From the NCBI GenBank assembly GCA_902768065.1, contig CACXJP010000003.1:1-47613 (forward strand): a DNA stretch of 47,613 bases. Direction: 5' to 3'. Source of the stretch: an uncultured Erysipelotrichaceae bacterium. Lineage in GTDB: Bacteria > Bacillota_I > Bacilli_A > RF39 > UBA660. The stretch's first letter is position 1, and every line of letters starts with the position of its first letter. The notes beneath the pieces are model-generated. The model was not told the origin of the DNA, ran no database searches, and saw nothing but the letters and a program-made list of their open reading frames with translations. The translations under genes and the position numbers were made by a program. Shown one piece after another: positions 23,634 through 29,912 of this stretch.

Positions 23634-23872
23634 ATTGGTACAGGATTCCTCCTTGTCCAAACTATGCTATTAGCGAAGATGGAGTAAATGTTAAGAATAT
23701 TAGAGATAATCGTATTCTTAAACATAATACTGCATCTTTCGCTAAAGATGGTTTAAGACGAGTAACTTTAAGACATAATATAACTAATCATATTGGAAAA
23801 ACTAGAAGTGTTACTGCAACATTTACTATTGAATCTCTTAAAAAATTTATTAAAGAAGAAAATAAATTATGA
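23630..23872 (+). CDS. NUMOD4-like protein without nuclease domain, 80 aa
   Basis: MNWYRIPPCPNYAISEDGVN, then the KNIRDNRILK and GLRRVTLR elements, follows the NUMOD4 pattern (W..I.gy..Y.iS..G.V.n). This module usually precedes an HNH homing endonuclease. No HNH motif follows, so this is a stand-alone DNA-binding module or a homing-gene remnant next to thyX, a classic homing target. It is coupled to its neighbours by ATGA overlaps. Confidence 0.6.
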   Translation: MNWYRIPPCPNYAISEDGVNVKNIRDNRILKHNTASFAKDGLRRVTLRHNITNHIGKTRSVTATFTIESLKKFIKEENKL

Positions 23873-24036
23873 CACATTGTTATATTTTTGATTATGTTAG
23901 ATGTAAAATATATCATACTACTGTTCCAGATACTGTAGAAGATATAGACTCTTGGGTTGCAGAACAACTTAATATAAAAGTTGGAAACATATATGTTTTA
24001 TGTAGTGATGAACAATTAGAAATTGAAGAACTTTAA
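23869..24036 (+). CDS. hypothetical protein, 55 aa
   Basis: It starts in an ATGA overlap. Short strand-helix-strand protein: HCYIFDYVRCKIYHTTVPD, then an EDIDSWVAEQL helix, then NIYVLCSDEQ. No family is recognised. Confidence 0.5.
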   Translation: MTHCYIFDYVRCKIYHTTVPDTVEDIDSWVAEQLNIKVGNIYVLCSDEQLEIEEL

Positions 24037-24048
24037 ACATTTTAAATT

Positions 24049-24306
24049 ATGGATAAATCAGTTATTATTGTATTTTTATTAGTAGCTCTCGCTGCTTGGA
24101 TTGCTTGGTTAGTTTATAATTATTCTATTTATTACAAACAAGTATCTATCGAAGATAGAATTTCTTATTGGAAAAATAGAATTTATAGAGTTCAAAATTG
24201 CGTTAATGATTTAATTGACGTTATTCATAAGAAATTTCCTGAATCTACTATTAGATATAATCACAATGACGATGTTGATGAAATTGAAGGTGAAATAAAA
24301 TATTAG
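24049..24306 (+). CDS. membrane-anchored coiled protein, 85 aa
   Basis: An N-terminal membrane span (VIIVFLLVALAAWIAWLVY) is followed by a helical polar part (DRISYWKNRIYRVQNCVNDL) and an acidic tail. The layout resembles phage spanin-like or Rz-like inner-membrane proteins, but no partner lipoprotein is adjacent, so this stays open. It ends in TAG. Confidence 0.6.
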   Translation: MDKSVIIVFLLVALAAWIAWLVYNYSIYYKQVSIEDRISYWKNRIYRVQNCVNDLIDVIHKKFPESTIRYNHNDDVDEIEGEIKY

Positions 24307-24347
24307 TTATAATTACAATAGTTTAAACTTATAATACGTATTGTAAT

Positions 24348-24536
24348 ATGAGTACTCATGTTCATGTATGTCAATATCAAGATGTTAATAAATGTTGGCA
24401 CAATGCTATAAGAATAACTTCTTATGGTGATAAAGTTAAAGATACTATAATAGATTTAAAAACTCATAAAAAAGTTATTAAACCTTATAATATAGAAAAT
24501 ACTGAAGAAAATGGTTGTTTTATTTATAAAATATAA
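24348..24536 (+). CDS. hypothetical protein, 62 aa
   Basis: A small His/Cys-containing protein (STHVHVCQYQDVNKCWHNAI) ending in CFIYKI. The HVHVC...C...H spacing could bind a metal. No family is recognised. It lies 3 nt before the Gp157-like gene. Confidence 0.5.
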   Translation: MSTHVHVCQYQDVNKCWHNAIRITSYGDKVKDTIIDLKTHKKVIKPYNIENTEENGCFIYKI

Positions 24537-24539
24537 ATT

Positions 24540-25295
24540 ATGAATATTTGGCAAATACAACAAGACCTTCTTGCTATATTTGATGAGCTTGAAGAAAATG
24601 GTGGTGAACTTACTGAAGAACTTGAACAAAAACTTGCTATTAGTCAAGAAGATTTTCGTTCTAAAGTAGAAAATTATACTAACGTTATTAAAGCTGTAAA
24701 AGCTGATATTGCCGCTATTGATCAAGAAACTAAGCGTCTTGCTGAACTTAAGAAAAGTAAAAATCTTCTTATTGACAGACTTAGTAAAGTTATTATTAAT
24801 GCTGTCGAAACATTTGGAGAAACTACTAAGAACGGAGGCAAGTTCTTTGATTATGGTGTAGGAAAAGTTAGTATTCGTAATTCTCAGAAAGTTGAACTTG
24901 ATGAAGATAAAGCTAAATGCATGGCAGATGAATATGCTAAATGTATAGCTTTTGAAAATATGCTTGGTGGAGCTAGTAGTCGTGATAATATAACTCACGA
25001 AGAAATGATTCAACGTTGCAAAGAACATATGAACAGTGATATAGAAAAAGAGTCTTATAATGTAACTAGAGATGATATTGATTATTCTAGTTTTGACGTT
25101 TCTGTTACTGTTGGAATGGAAGATATGCTTTGTTCTAATGGTTATCATGCTATTAAAAAGTTAGCTGATGCTTTTGGAGTTAATGTAAATATTACTCCTA
25201 AAATAAGTAAAGATCGTATTAAACAAGCTATTAACTCTGAAGAAAATATTTCTATTGGTAAAATTGTTCCTAATCAAACTCTTACAATAAAATGA
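24540..25295 (+). CDS. Gp157-like protein, 251 aa
   Basis: The N-terminal pattern (LLAIFDELEENGGELTEELE, then KVENYTNVIKAVKADIAAID and a helix with LKKSKNLLIDRL) matches the siphovirus Gp157 family, a long antiparallel coiled coil originally linked to phage resistance. The C-terminal about 100 residues, with DYSSFDVSVTV and KKLADAFGVNVNI, look like an added small domain. The molecular role of the family is not settled. Its stop overlaps the next start. Confidence 0.65.
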   Translation: MNIWQIQQDLLAIFDELEENGGELTEELEQKLAISQEDFRSKVENYTNVIKAVKADIAAIDQETKRLAELKKSKNLLIDRLSKVIINAVETFGETTKNGGKFFDYGVGKVSIRNSQKVELDEDKAKCMADEYAKCIAFENMLGGASSRDNITHEEMIQRCKEHMNSDIEKESYNVTRDDIDYSSFDVSVTVGMEDMLCSNGYHAIKKLADAFGVNVNITPKISKDRIKQAINSEENISIGKIVPNQTLTIK

Positions 25296-25450
25296 TACTT
25301 AATGATTCTGATATAAAAACTATCACCAGTGTAAAAGCTGGTGATGTAATATGTATTGCAGAAAAGACTGATTATTTTAATGGTGATCGTCATTTCACTA
25401 ATGTTAGAGATGTAGTAAAAGAAAATGATAAATTAGTTATATTAATATGA
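25292..25450 (+). CDS. hypothetical protein, 52 aa
   Basis: ATGA overlaps link it to both the Gp157-like and DUF932-like genes. Strand-rich: ITSVKAGDVICIAEKTDYF, then KENDKLVILI. It resembles a small beta-barrel (SH3-like) fold, judged by eye only. No family is recognised. Confidence 0.5.
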   Translation: MILNDSDIKTITSVKAGDVICIAEKTDYFNGDRHFTNVRDVVKENDKLVILI

Positions 25451-26511
25451 ATAAATATCCTACTAGAGGTCTTGCTTGGGGAACAAATTGGACCATAGAT
25501 GTTTCTGATTGTAAAACGTCTGTTGAAGTTATGGAAAAAGCCAAAATGAATTGGGATGTTGATAAATGTGAACTTGTTGCAGAAATGCCTTTTGGAATTA
25601 ATAGAGATAATTCTATTAAACTTGGAGAATTTGCTCATGATGGTAAAATTTATCGTAGATGTCCTAATGCTTATGGTACGTTTAGAACTGATAATAATAT
25701 TCCTTTAGGTGTTGTTAAACAAAAGTATGAAGTTATTCAAAATCGTGATGCTTTTGCTTTCTTTGATAATGCTATTGGAAAAGGAGAAGCTGTTTGGGAT
25801 AAGGCTGGTTGTTTTGACGAAGGTCGTAAAATTGTAGTAACCGCTAAACTTCCTGGAAACATTAATGGTCCAGAAGGTTCTCCTATTGATAAATATTTAG
25901 TATTTGCCAATTCTCATGATGGTTCTTGTTCTGTAAATATTATGTTTACTCCTATTAGAATTGTATGCAGTAATATGTTAAATTCTGCTCTTGATAATTC
26001 TGATTCTTACATTCGTATTCGTCATACATCTAGTGCTAGTAATAGACTTGATTTCGCTAGTGATGTGATAGCTTCTGCTATAGAAAACGCTAATGAAGCA
26101 GAACAAATTTATAGTATTCTTGGTAAATGTAAAATGACTGATGCTAATGTTATACAATTTATTAGTGAAACAGTATTTACTCAGGCAGAACTAAAAGCTA
26201 TTAAAGAATTTGACCCTATAAATGGTTTCAAAAAACTACTTGCTAGAGATTATTATTGTATGAAATCTACTGGTATAAGTATGCGTAAAGCTAATATCTT
26301 TGCAAAAATGTACGATTATTATTTTGAAGGTGTTGGTCAGAAAGAAATTATTGGTACTGCTTGGGGAGCATATAATGCTGTTACAGGTTATTATTCTAAT
26401 GTTGTTGAAATGGAACCTCAAAAGAGAATGGAAAGTCTTACTTGGGGAACTGCTAATCGTGCTATGAATATTGCTCTTGATAGAGCTTATGAAATTGCAA
26501 AAGCTGTATAA
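25447..26511 (+). CDS. DUF932 phage/plasmid-like protein, 354 aa
   Basis: Features of the DUF932 (phage/plasmid-like protein) family are visible. There is GVVKQKYEVIQNRDAFAFFD, the following KIVVTAKLP and KYLVFANSHDGSCSV strands, PIRIVCSNMLNSAL and the C-terminal TAWGAYNAVTGYYS segment. Members are common beside replication genes in phages and plasmids and are suspected to act in DNA metabolism. The biochemical role is unknown. The length is normal for the family. Confidence 0.8.
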   Translation: MNKYPTRGLAWGTNWTIDVSDCKTSVEVMEKAKMNWDVDKCELVAEMPFGINRDNSIKLGEFAHDGKIYRRCPNAYGTFRTDNNIPLGVVKQKYEVIQNRDAFAFFDNAIGKGEAVWDKAGCFDEGRKIVVTAKLPGNINGPEGSPIDKYLVFANSHDGSCSVNIMFTPIRIVCSNMLNSALDNSDSYIRIRHTSSASNRLDFASDVIASAIENANEAEQIYSILGKCKMTDANVIQFISETVFTQAELKAIKEFDPINGFKKLLARDYYCMKSTGISMRKANIFAKMYDYYFEGVGQKEIIGTAWGAYNAVTGYYSNVVEMEPQKRMESLTWGTANRAMNIALDRAYEIAKAV

Positions 26512-26517
26512 AATATT

Positions 26518-26625
26518 ATGAATTGTAATAACTGTGATATAATGTGTGTTAGAAATTCTAATACTAAATTTCATCCAGAAGATGAAGATTCATATAATTA
26601 TAGAATAAGGCATGGTAAACGATAA
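26518..26625 (+). CDS. mini cysteine-rich protein, 35 aa
   Basis: MNCNNCDIMCVRNS at the start gives three closely spaced cysteines. The tail is polar and Tyr/Arg-rich. It follows the DUF932 gene by 6 nt with an AAATATT leader, so it is probably the last gene of that run. Confidence 0.4.
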   Translation: MNCNNCDIMCVRNSNTKFHPEDEDSYNYRIRHGKR

Positions 26626-26661
26626 AAAAGTTGTATTAAATATACTTATTACTTTTAACTA

Positions 26662-26680
26662 ATTCTTTCTACGGGGCGGC
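26662..26680 (+). repeat. dispersed GC-rich element, copy 8
   Basis: ATTCTTTCTACGGGGCGGC, intergenic, first arm of an inverted pair with copy 9. Confidence 0.9.
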
Positions 26681-26715
26681 TCGAATTTACTCTTAATATT
26701 ATGAGTTTAACTATT

Positions 26716-26734
26716 GCCTCCCCGTAGAAGAAAT
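26716..26734 (-). repeat. dispersed GC-rich element, copy 9
   Basis: Minus-strand copy with A replacing C in the G-run (GGGGAGG). It pairs with copy 8 across about 35 nt to give a hairpin with one mismatch in the GC part. Confidence 0.9.
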
Positions 26735-26807
26735 TGTGGATGAACCTACTCTTATTACTATTATTACTATTAATAGAAAAATAATTATGTTAAAAATGTT
26801 AATTCTG

Positions 26808-26838
26808 TTTGTAGTATGGTAGATAATACTTATATTTG
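26808..26838 (+). promoter_or_regulatory. consensus Bacteroidetes-type promoter
   Basis: TTTG (26808-26811), exactly 19 bp, then TATATTTG (26831-26838) followed by CAATG. This is the best promoter match in the window, with a predicted start near 26844. The 70 nt before it hold only tiny Leu-rich open frames. Confidence 0.8.
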
Positions 26839-26843
26839 CAATG

Positions 26844-26926
26844 TCAATCATATATTATTAATAATATATAATAGACACGAGTGTTTGTTTATAACTCCCT
26901 GATTATCAAATAGTTAGGGAGTTTTT
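26844..26926 (+). ncRNA. candidate small RNA with three hairpins
   Basis: Between the consensus promoter and a T-run lie about 83 nt without an ORF. The first element is a perfect 20-nt palindrome (26850-26869). The second is a small ACAC/GTGT hairpin. The third is a terminator stem, AACTCCCT (26893-26900) with AGGGAGTT (26916-26923), followed by TTTTTAATTTT. Own promoter, compact structure and own terminator make a stand-alone phage sRNA likely. The target is unknown. Confidence 0.6.
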
Positions 26927-26990
26927 AATTTTCTAAAACTGCAAAAAATCTATAAATTCTTTGCATAGTATGAAAAGAAATGCTCAAATC

Positions 26991-27022
26991 CTTGCAAAAA
27001 TGAAAAATATTTTGTATATTTG
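26991..27022 (+). promoter_or_regulatory. promoter for winged-helix gene
   Basis: CTTG (26991-26994), a 20-bp spacer and TATATTTG (27015-27022), then TAGCG. The start would be near 27028, which rules out the upstream in-frame ATG 26961 for the next gene. Confidence 0.65.
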
Positions 27023-27062
27023 TAGCGTAAACAAAACTCGTTGTATTAATGTTATTAAAATT

Positions 27063-27545
27063 ATGATTAAAGATGAAGAAATTAAAGCTCTTGGAGAAAT
27101 GGAAGTTCATGACAGAGATGATACTGGAAAGTTTTATAAAAAAACTATAAAGTTTCTTAGTAATTCTGTACGTATTACTTTTGAAACTGCGTTAGAACTT
27201 GGAACTTGTAGTAAGAGTTCATATTTTGTTTATTATACTATGCTTAGTAAACTTGGTAAATATGATTATGAAGTTAAAGCTAGTAGAGCTGATATTAAAC
27301 ATATGACGTCTTTATCTGATGCTTCTGTTTCTAGAAGTATTGAAGAGCTTAAATCAAAAGGATTGATTGAAGTTGTTGATAAAGATACTTATCATTTTCC
27401 TATAAATAAGAGTGTTAGAGGTAATGTTAACAGTATTATTGAAAGAGAACAACAAAAGCAAGAAGAACTTGCTATTATGGAGAAAGAAAGAACTGAACAA
27501 GAAAATATAATAAAGTTTACTATTAAACTTAGAAAGAAAAAGTAA
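27063..27545 (+). CDS. winged-helix DNA-binding protein, RepL-like, 160 aa
   Basis: The start is placed at ATG 27063, because the promoter at 27015 lies downstream of the longer frame's start (26961). The core has KASRADIKHMTSLSDASVSR then SIEELKSKGLIEV, a helix-turn-helix followed by the wing, then a YHFPINKS segment as in RepL-type replication and regulatory proteins. The C-terminus is a charged coiled helix (EREQQKQEELAIMEKERTEQ). It may regulate the early block or bind an origin. It has its own promoter. Confidence 0.65.
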   Translation: MIKDEEIKALGEMEVHDRDDTGKFYKKTIKFLSNSVRITFETALELGTCSKSSYFVYYTMLSKLGKYDYEVKASRADIKHMTSLSDASVSRSIEELKSKGLIEVVDKDTYHFPINKSVRGNVNSIIEREQQKQEELAIMEKERTEQENIIKFTIKLRKKK

Positions 27546-27557
27546 TTAAAATTGTAA

Positions 27558-28001
27558 ATGAGTATGCTTAAAATTAAAATTGTAAACAAAGGTAATCAGC
27601 CACTTCCTGAGTATGCTACTCCGCAAAGTGCTGGTATGGATTTAAGAGCTAATATTGATGAACCTGTAGAGCTTAAACCTCTTAGTCGTGCGCTTATTCC
27701 TACAGGATTACATATTGCTCTTCCTGTTGGTTATGAAGCACAGATTCGTCCTCGTAGTGGACTAGCATTAAAGAAAGGTATTACGGTTCTTAATGCTCCA
27801 GGTACTGTTGACGCAGACTATCGTGGTGATGTTGGAGTTATTCTTATAAATCTTTCCGCTGAAACGTTTATTGTTAATCCTGGTGAGCGTATTGCTCAAA
27901 TGGTTATCAATAAGATTGAACAAGTTACTTTATTTGAAGTAGAAGAGCTTGATGAAACTGAACGTGGTGAAGGCGGATATGGTCATACAGGTGTTAAATA
28001 A
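27558..28001 (+). CDS. dut: dUTP diphosphatase (dUTPase), 147 aa
   Basis: All five motifs are seen: AGMDLRA (I), RSGLA (II), [13 protein letters not shown] (III), GERIAQMVI (IV) and the Gly-rich [10 protein letters not shown] tail (V). It forms a trimer that splits dUTP to dUMP and pyrophosphate, keeping uracil out of DNA and giving substrate to ThyX. This works alongside the UDG-like protein at 8320. ATG 27564 is an alternative start. The length is typical. Confidence 0.96.
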   Translation: MSMLKIKIVNKGNQPLPEYATPQSAGMDLRANIDEPVELKPLSRALIPTGLHIALPVGYEAQIRPRSGLALKKGITVLNAPGTVDADYRGDVGVILINLSAETFIVNPGERIAQMVINKIEQVTLFEVEELDETERGEGGYGHTGVK

Positions 28002-28004
28002 ATT

Positions 28005-28334
28005 ATGAAATTTAAATTTAAACCTACTGGTAATAAAGTTCAAGAACATAATGTTGGTGCTGTTGGAATGTTTAGTCATAGTGAAGCTACGCATATTATA
28101 GACAATATTATAGAACAACCAGAAACAAAAGAAAAGAAAGTTAAAACTCCTGCCAAGAAAGTAGTTTATATTAGTAAACGTGGAAGTAAAGCTATATTTG
28201 ATAGTATTAAACTTTGTGCTAAGATATTTGGTAAAGATGTAACTACAATTAAATATAGAATTGAACATCCAAATTCTGAAAGTCGTTTATTTGATTGGCT
28301 TAAAGGAGGTCGTTTAGAATATTATAATGATTAA
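28005..28334 (+). CDS. protein with NUMOD1-like C-terminal helix-turn-helix, 109 aa
   Basis: The first half is polar with a KEKKVKTPAKK linker. The second half reads FDSIKLCAKIFGKDVTTIKY, then LFDWLKGGRLEYY. This matches the NUMOD1 pattern (SI..AAk.lg....tI......kg..yey) used by homing endonucleases for DNA contact. No nuclease domain is attached. It may be a remnant or a small DNA-binding protein. Confidence 0.5.
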   Translation: MKFKFKPTGNKVQEHNVGAVGMFSHSEATHIIDNIIEQPETKEKKVKTPAKKVVYISKRGSKAIFDSIKLCAKIFGKDVTTIKYRIEHPNSESRLFDWLKGGRLEYYND

Positions 28335-28348
28335 TTAAAAATTAAATT

Positions 28349-28519
28349 ATGAGTAAGAAAACATTTAATCTTGTTACAGGTATTATTGGTGCTGTTCAAA
28401 CTGTTGCAGTTGCTATTGTAACTTATACAGAACCAAGTTATGCTACTGCTATTAACTCAGCTATTGTTATTGCTGGTACTGCTGCTATTGAAATTTGTAA
28501 TCTATTTGTAAAAGAATAA
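28349..28519 (+). CDS. putative holin-like membrane protein, 56 aa
   Basis: Two hydrophobic helices, LVTGIIGAVQTVAVAIVTY and INSAIVIAGTAAIEICNLF, are joined by a short TEPSYAT turn, with a Lys start (MSKK) and a charged end (VKE). Size and topology match small phage holins common in Bacteroidales phages. A holin would open the inner membrane for lysis. No endolysin is recognised in this window, so the role stays tentative. Confidence 0.6.
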   Translation: MSKKTFNLVTGIIGAVQTVAVAIVTYTEPSYATAINSAIVIAGTAAIEICNLFVKE

Positions 28520-28525
28520 AATATT

Positions 28526-28840
28526 ATGGATAAGAAAGAATTTATTAAGAATCTTATTGATATTAATAAGGACGCTAACACTAGTATTGAAAATCTTGAA
28601 GTTGATGCTCAAGCTATCGAAATCAAGAATTATAAAGATAAAGCTAACTTTGGTAACATTTGTGTTATGCTTCGTGGTTATCGTATGATCGCTGATGCAA
28701 GTGAAGCTATGCTTATCAATGAAAATGTTCTTAAAGACGATTGTGGTAGTTTTTATCAGAAAATTGAAGACGACGAAGAACAAGATATAACAGATTTTCC
28801 AAAAAATAATGAAGACCATGGAAAACCAAGTAAAGAATAA
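28526..28840 (+). CDS. hypothetical acidic protein, 104 aa
   Basis: Helical, acidic at the C-terminus (IEDDEEQDITDF). It starts MDKKEFIKNLIDINKDANTS. No family is recognised. Its last 32 nt overlap the thioredoxin-like gene in another frame. Confidence 0.65.
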   Translation: MDKKEFIKNLIDINKDANTSIENLEVDAQAIEIKNYKDKANFGNICVMLRGYRMIADASEAMLINENVLKDDCGSFYQKIEDDEEQDITDFPKNNEDHGKPSKE

Positions 28841-29105
28841 AATTCTTATTTTAACTACAGAAGGTTGTGAAGCTTGTGATATAGCAAAAAATAATCTTAA
28901 TGCTGCTATTCTTCAAACATCAGCTGAAATAGAAGTAGAAACTAAAGATTGGCATGATGTAGATAAAGATTTTATTAAAAAACAAAGAATTAATGATTTT
29001 CCTACAGTTATTTATTTTGTTAATGATAAAATAGTTAATAAAGCCGTAGGAACCTATCCTTCTGCTGTTTATCTTCGTTGGATAGATATACATTTTAAAT
29101 ATTAA
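28809..29105 (+). CDS. thioredoxin/glutaredoxin-like protein, 98 aa
   Basis: ILILTTEGCEACDIAKNNL carries a CxxC active site (CEAC) after the first strand. DFPTVIYF provides the cis-proline. GTYPSAVYLRWID forms the last helix. This is a compact thioredoxin fold, about the size of a glutaredoxin. It could reduce phage or host enzymes, such as ribonucleotide reductase. ATG 28818 (MENQVKNK) is an alternative start. It is the last gene of the rightward block. Confidence 0.8.
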   Translation: MKTMENQVKNKILILTTEGCEACDIAKNNLNAAILQTSAEIEVETKDWHDVDKDFIKKQRINDFPTVIYFVNDKIVNKAVGTYPSAVYLRWIDIHFKY

Positions 29106-29118
29106 ATTACGTTCATAC

Positions 29119-29141
29119 AAAACCAAGCGTGGTTTTCATTG
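29119..29141 (+). terminator. hairpin after the last rightward gene
   Basis: AAAACCA (29119-29125) pairs with TGGTTTT (29130-29136) across AGCG. The T-tract is part of the stem, so it is weaker than the next terminator. Confidence 0.45.
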
Positions 29142-29230
29142 ATGGATAATTTATCTTTTTAATTATTAAAACTTCTATAACTTCGTGAGAACAAATAGGA
29201 GTAACATTATGTATCGGATTTCATTAGTTA

Positions 29231-29280
29231 AGAGTAGGATGTCTGTGAAGATGTTCTACTCTATTTTTATATATAAAAAT
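29231..29280 (+). terminator. rightward half of back-to-back terminator
   Basis: AGAGTAG (29231-29237) pairs with CTACTCT (29256-29262), followed by ATTTTTAT. The tail is the left side of an 18-nt palindrome (29263-29280) shared with the leftward terminator. Confidence 0.7.
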
Positions 29281-29308
29281 AAGGTAGTAATCTCACGACC
29301 ACTACCTT
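29263..29308 (-). terminator. leftward half of back-to-back terminator
   Basis: Read leftward, AAGGTAGT (29308-29301) pairs with ACTACCTT (29288-29281), followed by ATTTTTAT from the shared palindrome. It stops leftward transcription after tRNA-Gln, so the two gene blocks meet here. The 75 bp to tRNA-Gln hold nothing else I can support. Confidence 0.7.
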
Positions 29309-29383
29309 ACGTAACAACATTATTATTAACCCAATCAAAAAATAATTAAAACTAATAATAAACAAGAATAGCTTTAATTATTG

Positions 29384-29454
29384 TTGGAGTACCAGGATTC
29401 GAACCTGGAATAACAGAACCAAAATCTGTGGTATTGCCATTATACTATACTCCA
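29384..29454 (-). tRNA. tRNA-Gln (UUG)
   Basis: Leftward. Acceptor TGGAGTA pairs with TACTCCA. The anticodon stem ACAGA/TCTGT has loop TTTTGGT (anticodon TTG), and the T arm is CCAGG-TTCGAAT-CCTGG. The discriminator is A. It reads CAA/CAG and is not a TAG suppressor. Confidence 0.94.
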
Positions 29455-29470
29455 GTATTATAACCATTTG

Positions 29471-29486
29471 CAAAGATACAAATATA
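29471..29486 (-). promoter_or_regulatory. leftward promoter for tRNA-Gln
   Basis: On the minus strand TATATTTG (29486-29479) is followed directly by TATCTTTG (29478-29471). Both fit TAnnTTTG, 17-25 nt before the tRNA. No clear TTTG -33 box is seen. Confidence 0.55.
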
Positions 29487-29534
29487 TTTTTAATACTCAC
29501 AATAATTATAGTTAATTATTCTTAATACAATTTT

Positions 29535-29570
29535 ATCAGTTGTATCATCAGTTGTATTATCAGTTGTATT
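29535..29570. repeat. three tandem 12-bp repeats (iteron-like)
   Basis: ATCAGTTGTATC (29535-29546), ATCAGTTGTATT (29547-29558) and ATCAGTTGTATT (29559-29570) are contiguous. They lie in a gene-free stretch of about 230 bp between tRNA-Gln and the tiny leftward gene, where iterons or regulator sites would fit. The rest of that stretch is AT-rich with no gene. Confidence 0.8.
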
Positions 29571-29720
29571 ATTTCAGAATCTATTTATTGTTGCCAACTA
29601 TTATATAAAATAGTTTAATTTAACGTATTTTTAAATTGATGCTTAATTTCAAATACTTAGTTTGATTAACTAATAAGCTATTAAATTTAGATGCCCGAAA
29701 ACGAATTTTAAAATATTAAA

Positions 29721-29834
29721 TTACATATCATCCCAATCAATAGGTTCAATATCAATTTCTTCACGACCATCATTAGGCATACGTTTAATAGGAATTTCTT
29801 CGTTATAACAATCTTCAAGTTCTCTCTTTACCAT
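29721..29834 (-). CDS. small acidic protein, 37 aa
   Basis: Leftward ORF starting MVKRELEDCYNEEIPIKRM and ending in an acidic EPIDWDDM. It follows the giant gene's terminator and is otherwise free of overlap. No family is recognised. It is supported by its position and the AATATT leader only. Confidence 0.45.
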   Translation of the reverse strand: MVKRELEDCYNEEIPIKRMPNDGREEIDIEPIDWDDM

Positions 29835-29845
29835 AATATTGATTT

Positions 29846-29890
29846 TTTTAAAAGTAGAAGGACCGAGTCCACATTGCTCAATCCTTCTAC
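29846..29890 (-). terminator. leftward terminator made partly from repeat copy 10
   Basis: Read leftward, GTAGAAGGA (29890-29882, part of repeat copy 10) pairs perfectly over 9 bp with TCCTTCTAC (29862-29854), followed by TTTTAAAAAAA. It lies 23 nt after the stop of the giant gene. The consensus GTAGAAGAA is changed to GTAGAAGGA, which keeps the stem perfect. Confidence 0.65.
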
Positions 29891-29898
29891 GGGGCGGT
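29881..29898 (+). repeat. dispersed GC-rich element, copy 10
   Basis: ATCCTTCTACGGGGCGGT, between the giant gene's stop and the tiny 29721 gene, used as one arm of the leftward terminator. Confidence 0.88.
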
Positions 29899-29912
29899 TC
29901 AATTCCAACTCA

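Noticed and set aside
24586..24593. TATATTTG boxes inside coding regions (for example in the Gp157-like gene)
   Set aside because: Expected by chance in AT-rich coding DNA, with no TTTG at the right distance and no gene start downstream.
29210..29347. 45-codon rightward ORF across the convergence point
   Set aside because: It runs through both terminator hairpins and has an unnatural composition.
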